Shown in pieces: positions 4,866 to 8,951 of a DNA stretch of 8,951 bases. Position numbers and translations under genes: made by a program. The DNA lies in contig JANXWQ010000633.1 of assembly GCA_025351065.1 (NCBI GenBank), forward strand, positions 1 through 8,951, given 5' to 3'. The notes beneath the pieces are model-generated. The model made no database searches. It saw only the letters and a list, made by a program, of their open reading frames with translations, and was not told where the DNA came from. Every line of letters starts with the position of its first letter. Within the stretch, counting starts at the first letter, position 1. The DNA comes from Chthoniobacter sp. Lineage in GTDB: Bacteria; Verrucomicrobiota; Verrucomicrobiia; Chthoniobacterales; Chthoniobacteraceae.

Positions 4866-7800
4866 TCAGGCAGCGCCGTCGGCGGTGGCGAGTGATTCGC
4901 TGTGCAGGTCGCCGCTTTTGCCAAAGGCCTCGGCGACGCTCGGGACGTGCTGCGGCTCGCTGCTGCTGAGCACGTCGGCATCACCGCCGTTGCCGTTCTT
5001 TTCCCGGGTGCTGAATTTCACGCCGACGAGTTTCGAGACGCCGTGCTCCTCCATGGTCACGCCGTAGAGCGCATCGGCGCGGGCGATGGTGCGCTTGTGG
5101 TGCGAGATGACGATGAACTGCGACTGCGCGACGAAGCGGTCGAGGATTTTGATGAAGCGGTTGATGTTCGATTCGTCGAGCGGCGCGTCCATTTCGTCGA
5201 GCACGCAGAACGGGCTCGGCTTGACCATGTAGATCGAGAAAAGCAACGCGACCGCGGTCATGGTGCGCTCGCCGCCGGAGAGCAGGGTGATGGTCTGGAG
5301 CTGCTTGCCGGGCGGCTTGGCGATGATGTCGATGCCGCTCTCGAGCGGGTCGCTTTCATCGGTGAGCAGGAGGTTCGCTTTGCCGCCGCCGAAAAGTTCG
5401 GTGAACATTTCGGCGAAGTTGACGCGGATTTTTTCAAACGTCTCGGCGAAGAGCGTCTTCGTGGTGCTGTTGATTTTCGCGATGACGCCGAGGAGTTCCT
5501 CCTTCGAGTTGGTGAGGTCGGTGTTCTGCTTTTCGAGAAAGGCATGGCGCTCCTCGAGTTCGTCGTATTCCTGGATGGCGTCGAGGTTCACGGGCCCCAT
5601 CGAGTCGAGGCGCTGGTCGAGTTCGCGGACCATCGCTTCGATGCGCTCCCAGTCGATGGCGAAGGCGTCGTCGGGTTCGGGATGGGACTCATGGGACTGA
5701 GGGGACCCATCCGTCGCATCCGTCCCATCGGCAGGAGCGTCGCCTGGTGTGGCGGTTCCGCTTTGTGCCCGCTTCGCGTGGTCGCGAATGGCGACGCGCA
5801 GGCCGTGCAGGTCGCGCTCAAATGTCGTGAGGTCGAGCTGGTAGCGTTTCTGGATGTGCTCGGTCAGCGCGGTGAGCTTCATCTCATACTGCGCGTGTTT
5901 CACGTCGAGGCGGCTGCGCTGGTCGTGCGCTTCGGTGAGCTGGTGGCGCAGGATGCGCAGGGCGTTGGCGAGTTCCTCGACGGCAGAGGCCATGCCGGCG
6001 CGTTCTTCGAGCAGCGCGGCGACGGCGCTTTCGCCTTCGCCGACCTGCTCGCGCAGGCGTTCGAGGTTCGATTCGATCTCGGCGTTTTCCGCGAGCATCG
6101 AATCGGCGCGCTGCTCGTAGCTGATGATGTCCTGTTTCCGCGCAGCGATGAGTTCCGTCAGTTCGGCGAGGCGCGCCTCCATCGGCTGGCGCTGGTGATG
6201 GAGTGAAGAGTGGCGCTGGCGCTCGGTGGCAACCTTGATGCGCAGTTCATTCAGTTCGCCGCCGATTTCGTTTTCGCGGGCGCGCAGGACTTCGAGCTGG
6301 TTTTGGGTTTCGGCGCGGCGCGTCTGGAGTTCTTCGAGCTGGCCGAGCCCGCTGGCGATCTCAGCTTCCAGACCGCCCACACGGTCGGACGCTTCGCGAT
6401 GCCGCGCCTCGCTGCTGACGCGCTCGCCTTCGAGGTTCTGCTGTTTGCGTTCGGTGTCCTTGGCCTCGCGCTCGACCATCGCGAGTTGGCCGCGGAGGGT
6501 GGAGACGAGGAGCGTCGCGTTCTGCTTTTCCTCGCGCGCCTCGTCGAGCCGCGCCTGGGCGGTTTCGATTTCGGCGAGGGTTTCGTTGCGGCGCTGGGTC
6601 ACGCCTTCGATTTGCCGGTGAAACTCAGCCGCTTCGGCTTCGAGCGCGTGGATTTGGTTTTTGCGCTGGAGCACGGAGTTCATGGCCTCGCCGCTTTGAC
6701 CCCCGTGGAGGATGCCGTGGCCGGTGAGCACTTCGCCCGCGAGCGTGACGACCGCGGAACCGCGGACCTGCGGGAAAGCGCGCAGTGCCGTTTCGAGGTC
6801 GGGGACGAGGACGGTGTGGTTGACGAGCCGCTCGACGAGCCGCTGCACTTCGGGCTGCGGCTTGATCTTGTTGATGAGCCAGTCGATTGCGCCTTCGGGC
6901 AGATTCATCGGCTCGGCGGTGTGCTCGAAATGCCGCTCCAACTCGCGCAACGCGAGCGCTGCCTTGCCGAGTTTTTTCGCGGTCAGCGTCCTGACGACCG
7001 ACTCGGCGATCATCGCGTCTTTCATCACGATGGCCTGGAGATTGGCTCCCAGAGCGGCTTCCACAGCGGTCACGTATTCCGCCGGCACGTCGATGAACTG
7101 CGCGAGCGCGCCGACGATCGCGGGTTTGAAAAAGTCGGGATTGTCGAGACCACGGAGCACGGCCTGGGTGCCTTCGGAGAAACCTTCGCCGCCTTCGTTG
7201 AGCGCGCGGAGGACTTCGAGCTTCGACTCTTTTTCGGCGAGGGTGCGCTGGGCTTCGCGGAGTTCGCGGTCCACTTCGGCGAGGGCGGTCTGGCCTTCGC
7301 GGAGCTGCTGTTCGGAATGGGTCACATGGGACGTATGGGACTCATGGGCGAGCAGCGCGCCTTCGAGCTCAGATTGGGTGTCGCGGAGGCGGTCGGTGAA
7401 TTGAGTGAAAGCAAACGTGAGCTGCTCCAGTTCGCCGGACAGGATGCTGAGCCGTGCCTCCGCGCCGTCGCGCTGCTGCGAGACGCTGGCGATCTGCCCG
7501 CGCAGGCCGCTGATGCGGCTCTCGATGCGCGCCGCGTCGTTGGCCACGGCGCTGATGGTGCGCTCGGCTTCCTGCCGCTGGCCGGTGAGCGCCGCGGTCG
7601 CGGCCTGCTTTTCCTCCATGATGCGCAATTCGCCGGCGAGCATCGTGGTGATCTGCTCCAACTCGGTATCGGTGTCGTGGAGCTGGGTTTCGGCGATGCG
7701 GAATTTCTCCTCCGCGCCCGCCACATCCGCGCGGTAGCGCTCCACGAGCTGCGTGAATTCCTGCGCGCGCTCCTCGTTGAAAAGGACGCGATTCTCGTGA

Positions 7801-8696
7801 TTCGAGATGCGCGTCTTGAGGTCGTTGACGCCCTGCCGCGCCTGGTTCAGCCGCTGCTCCATTTCGTCGAGCGCCGCACGCTGCACCTCGACTTCGCTTT
7901 CACGCGACTCGATCTCCTGCTCGCACTCCGCCTGCCGGTCGGCGAGCCGCGCCAGCTCTTGCTTTGCGGCCACCTGCTGCTCTTCCAGCGAGTCGAACTG
8001 CCGCTTCGCCGCATGCGTTTCCAGCATCTTCAAATCACCGATCAGCGACTGGTAGCGCCGCGCTTTTCCCGCCTGCCGCTGGAGCGAACCGATCTGCCGC
8101 TTCACCTCTTTCACGATGTCCGCGAGCCGCAGCAGATTTGCCTCCGTCGCTTCCAACTTCCGCAGCGCCTCGCGCTTCTGCGACTTGTATTTCGTGATGC
8201 CCGCCGCCTCCTCAAAAATTGCGCGCCGATCCTCGGGCCGCGACGAGAGGATCATGTCGATCTTGCCCTGCTCCATGATCGAATACGCCGAGCGCCCGAT
8301 GCCCGTGTCCATGAAAAGCTGCTGGATGTCTTTGAGCCGGCACGGCGTGCGGTTCAGCAAATATTCGCTGCCGCCGTCGCGGAAAACGCGGCGCGTGATC
8401 GTCACGTCGTGCCAGTCGAGGCCGAGCTGCTCCTCACATTCGGAAAAGGTCATCGAGACCTCGGCCATGCCCACCGCCGCGCGCGAGTCGGTGCCGCTGA
8501 AAATCACGTCCGCCATTTCGCCGCCGCGCAGCGCCTTGGCTGACTGCTCGCCAAGCACCCAGCGCATGGCGTCGAGGACGTTCGATTTGCCGCACCCGTT
8601 CGGCCCGACCACCGCGGTCACGCCGCGATGAAATTCCATCTTGGTTTTCGGGGCAAAGGACTTGAAGCCGAAGAGTTCGAGGGATTGGAGATACAT
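4866..8696 (-). CDS. smc: Chromosome segregation ATPase SMC
   Basis: A 1276-residue SMC, the ring-forming ATPase that, with ScpA and ScpB, compacts and separates chromosomes. The start MYLQSLELFGFKSFAPKT is the usual SMC N-terminus. Walker A is GPNGCGKS (31-38); the Q-loop area reads YSIMEQGKIDMILSSRP followed by EEAAGITKYK. Coiled coil runs about 170-505, the hinge about 505-675 (ending in GEVLTGHGILHGGQSGE), and returning coil from about 680, with the conserved MGPVNLDAIQEYDELEERH at 1033. The C-terminal head has the signature LLSGGERT (SGGE 1140-1143), Walker B FCVLDE (1163-1168, catalytic Glu1168) and the D-loop. All key residues are intact. At 1276 residues it is longer than the roughly 1190 usual for bacterial SMC; the excess includes a linker at about 975-1015 and a polar tail after about 1225. 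Two 9-bp repeat arrays lie in frame. ScpA/ScpB genes are not in the window. Confidence 0.98.
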   Translation of the reverse strand: MYLQSLELFGFKSFAPKTKMEFHRGVTAVVGPNGCGKSNVLDAMRWVLGEQSAKALRGGEMADVIFSGTDSRAAVGMAEVSMTFSECEEQLGLDWHDVTITRRVFRDGGSEYLLNRTPCRLKDIQQLFMDTGIGRSAYSIMEQGKIDMILSSRPEDRRAIFEEAAGITKYKSQKREALRKLEATEANLLRLADIVKEVKRQIGSLQRQAGKARRYQSLIGDLKMLETHAAKRQFDSLEEQQVAAKQELARLADRQAECEQEIESRESEVEVQRAALDEMEQRLNQARQGVNDLKTRISNHENRVLFNEERAQEFTQLVERYRADVAGAEEKFRIAETQLHDTDTELEQITTMLAGELRIMEEKQAATAALTGQRQEAERTISAVANDAARIESRISGLRGQIASVSQQRDGAEARLSILSGELEQLTFAFTQFTDRLRDTQSELEGALLAHESHTSHVTHSEQQLREGQTALAEVDRELREAQRTLAEKESKLEVLRALNEGGEGFSEGTQAVLRGLDNPDFFKPAIVGALAQFIDVPAEYVTAVEAALGANLQAIVMKDAMIAESVVRTLTAKKLGKAALALRELERHFEHTAEPMNLPEGAIDWLINKIKPQPEVQRLVERLVNHTVLVPDLETALRAFPQVRGSAVVTLAGEVLTGHGILHGGQSGEAMNSVLQRKNQIHALEAEAAEFHRQIEGVTQRRNETLAEIETAQARLDEAREEKQNATLLVSTLRGQLAMVEREAKDTERKQQNLEGERVSSEARHREASDRVGGLEAEIASGLGQLEELQTRRAETQNQLEVLRARENEIGGELNELRIKVATERQRHSSLHHQRQPMEARLAELTELIAARKQDIISYEQRADSMLAENAEIESNLERLREQVGEGESAVAALLEERAGMASAVEELANALRILRHQLTEAHDQRSRLDVKHAQYEMKLTALTEHIQKRYQLDLTTFERDLHGLRVAIRDHAKRAQSGTATPGDAPADGTDATDGSPQSHESHPEPDDAFAIDWERIEAMVRELDQRLDSMGPVNLDAIQEYDELEERHAFLEKQNTDLTNSKEELLGVIAKINSTTKTLFAETFEKIRVNFAEMFTELFGGGKANLLLTDESDPLESGIDIIAKPPGKQLQTITLLSGGERTMTAVALLFSIYMVKPSPFCVLDEMDAPLDESNINRFIKILDRFVAQSQFIVISHHKRTIARADALYGVTMEEHGVSKLVGVKFSTREKNGNGGDADVLSSSEPQHVPSVAEAFGKSGDLHSESLATADGAA
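5682..5735 (-). repeat. In-frame array of 9-bp units in smc, second coil/linker region
   Basis: Six consecutive 9-base units on the plus strand: ATGGGACTC, ATGGGACTG, AGGGGACCC, ATCCGTCGC, ATCCGTCCC, ATCGGCAGG. The first half carries ATGGGAC and the second half its complement, so GATGGGAC (5681-5688) can pair with GTCCCATC (5722-5729). Read as smc codons, units give three-residue steps through Asp-Gly-Thr, Asp-Ala-Thr and Ser-His-Glu-Ser-His at about residues 989-1006. The segment is low in hydrophobics and looks like a disordered linker just before the C-terminal head. Confidence 0.85.
7317..7352 (-). repeat. In-frame array of 9-bp units in smc, first coiled-coil arm
   Basis: Four consecutive 9-base units on the plus strand: ATGGGTCAC, ATGGGACGT, ATGGGACTC and a degenerate ATGGGCGAG. 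In smc they encode HESHTSHVTHS (residues 451-461), a His every third residue, in the N-terminal coil about 45 residues before the hinge. The core ATGGGACTCATGGG (7335-7348) is identical to 5682-5695 in the other array and is read in the same codon phase. Confidence 0.85.
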
Positions 8697-8743
8697 GGTG
8701 GCGAGGGGTGAAAGTGCGGGTTAAAAGTGGACGAACGGCGCGA

Positions 8744-8772
8744 AAATTAGGAGCGAGGCGTTTTGGCCGCAA
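8744..8772 (-). promoter_or_regulatory. Possible smc promoter
   Basis: On the minus strand TTGCGG (8772-8767) and TAATTT (8749-8744) are separated by 17 bases, the ideal spacing for a sigma-70-type promoter, about 48 bases before the smc ATG. Each hexamer matches the consensus at only three of six positions, so this is a weak prediction based mainly on spacing, place and local A/T content. Confidence 0.25.
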
Positions 8773-8869
8773 GCACAATATGTTGGGGTTTGATTGTGAA
8801 TAACTCACTAGATGGTGTGGTTTTGGTTGATGGTGATCCGGTGCGCTCACGCAGCGGGGATGAGGAAAA

Positions 8870-8885
8870 ACGCAGAGACGCAGAG
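8870..8885. repeat. Tandem ACGCAGAG motif
   Basis: The 8-base unit ACGCAGAG occurs twice head to tail (8870-8877, 8878-8885). The reverse reads CTCTGCGTCTCTGCGT, a form I remember as a widespread intergenic repeat in several GC-rich bacterial groups including Verrucomicrobia; copy number here cannot be tested from one window. Confidence 0.6.
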
Positions 8886-8934
8886 AGTTCCGCTGCGGGA
8901 CGTTGAGGCTTTAGAAAGAGGCCGGAAGGGAGTC

Positions 8935-8950
8935 CACGAAAGGCACGAAA
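8935..8950. repeat. Tandem CACGAAA motif at window edge
   Basis: CACGAAA occurs at 8935-8941 and 8944-8950 with 9-base spacing, and may continue past the window. Reversed, it reads TTTCGTGCCTTTCGTG, again a motif I recall as an intergenic repeat in various bacteria. It has the same 9-base period as the arrays inside smc but an unrelated sequence. Confidence 0.55.
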
Positions 8951-8951
8951 A

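Larger units (their letters stand above)
8697..8951. other. Non-coding region upstream of smc
   Basis: These 255 bases hold no supported gene; the only long frame here is an out-of-frame run extending into smc. The part next to smc (about 8720-8830) is richer in A and T than the rest of the window and is the likely promoter region. The distal part (about 8850-8951) is repeat-like: GCAGCGG at 8851-8857 is inverted as CCGCTGC at 8890-8896, flanking one tandem motif, and a second tandem motif runs to the window edge. Confidence 0.7.

Noticed and set aside
5682..5735. CRISPR array for the regularly spaced short units in smc
   Set aside because: Units are 9 bp with no spacers, lie inside coding sequence and have no cas genes nearby.
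6210..8543. Very long plus-strand open frame (777 codons) antisense to smc, and others such as 4902-6206 and 3813-4667
   Set aside because: They lie opposite strongly supported genes and are Arg/Phe/Leu/Ala-rich shadow translations caused by high GC and codon bias; no domains or start signals.
8434..8850. Minus-strand open frame starting upstream of smc
   Set aside because: Out of frame with smc and overlapping its conserved N-terminal region; His/Pro/Arg-rich with no features of a real protein.

Overview
The window is a GC-rich bacterial chromosome segment with two transcriptional blocks that converge near position 1297. It most likely comes from a verrucomicrobial genome, probably in or near the Opitutaceae. 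This rests on recognition of the overall style, not on a search: high GC, mostly weak or absent Shine-Dalgarno sites, a sigma/anti-sigma/secreted-protein trio, the form of SMC, and several kinds of short repeat that I associate with such genomes. No phage, transposase, CRISPR, tRNA or rRNA sequence was seen.

Left block, plus strand, 1-1265. The C-terminal end of an ECF-type sigma factor (region 4) overlaps by 14 bp a single-pass membrane protein that looks like its anti-sigma factor with a degenerate zinc site. Six bases later comes a small exported protein of unknown function. Together they look like one envelope-linked regulatory operon, closed by a probable intrinsic terminator at about 1270-1297.

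Right block, minus strand, 8696 down to 1297. The order of transcription is smc (8696-4866), a 165-bp gap, a predicted lipoprotein with a C-terminal NlpC/P60-like cysteine peptidase domain (4700-3492), a 207-bp gap holding a nested palindromic repeat, a GT-B-like glycosyltransferase (3284-2271), and a membrane-anchored endonuclease/exonuclease/phosphatase family protein (2274-1297). The last two overlap as GTGA and are probably translationally coupled. The lipoprotein, glycosyltransferase and EEP protein suggest cell-envelope functions, but no pathway can be assigned.

The most unusual feature is inside smc. Two arrays of 9-bp units based on ATGGGAC (5682-5735 and 7317-7352) are carried in frame within the coding sequence, share a 14-bp identical core, and encode the same Ser-His-Glu-Ser-His peptide. 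The window also holds a 94-bp nested inverted repeat (3375-3468) and, at the right edge, two other short tandem motifs (8870-8885 and 8935-8950). The repeat content is the main accessory signal here; no new multi-gene defence or metabolic system could be supported.
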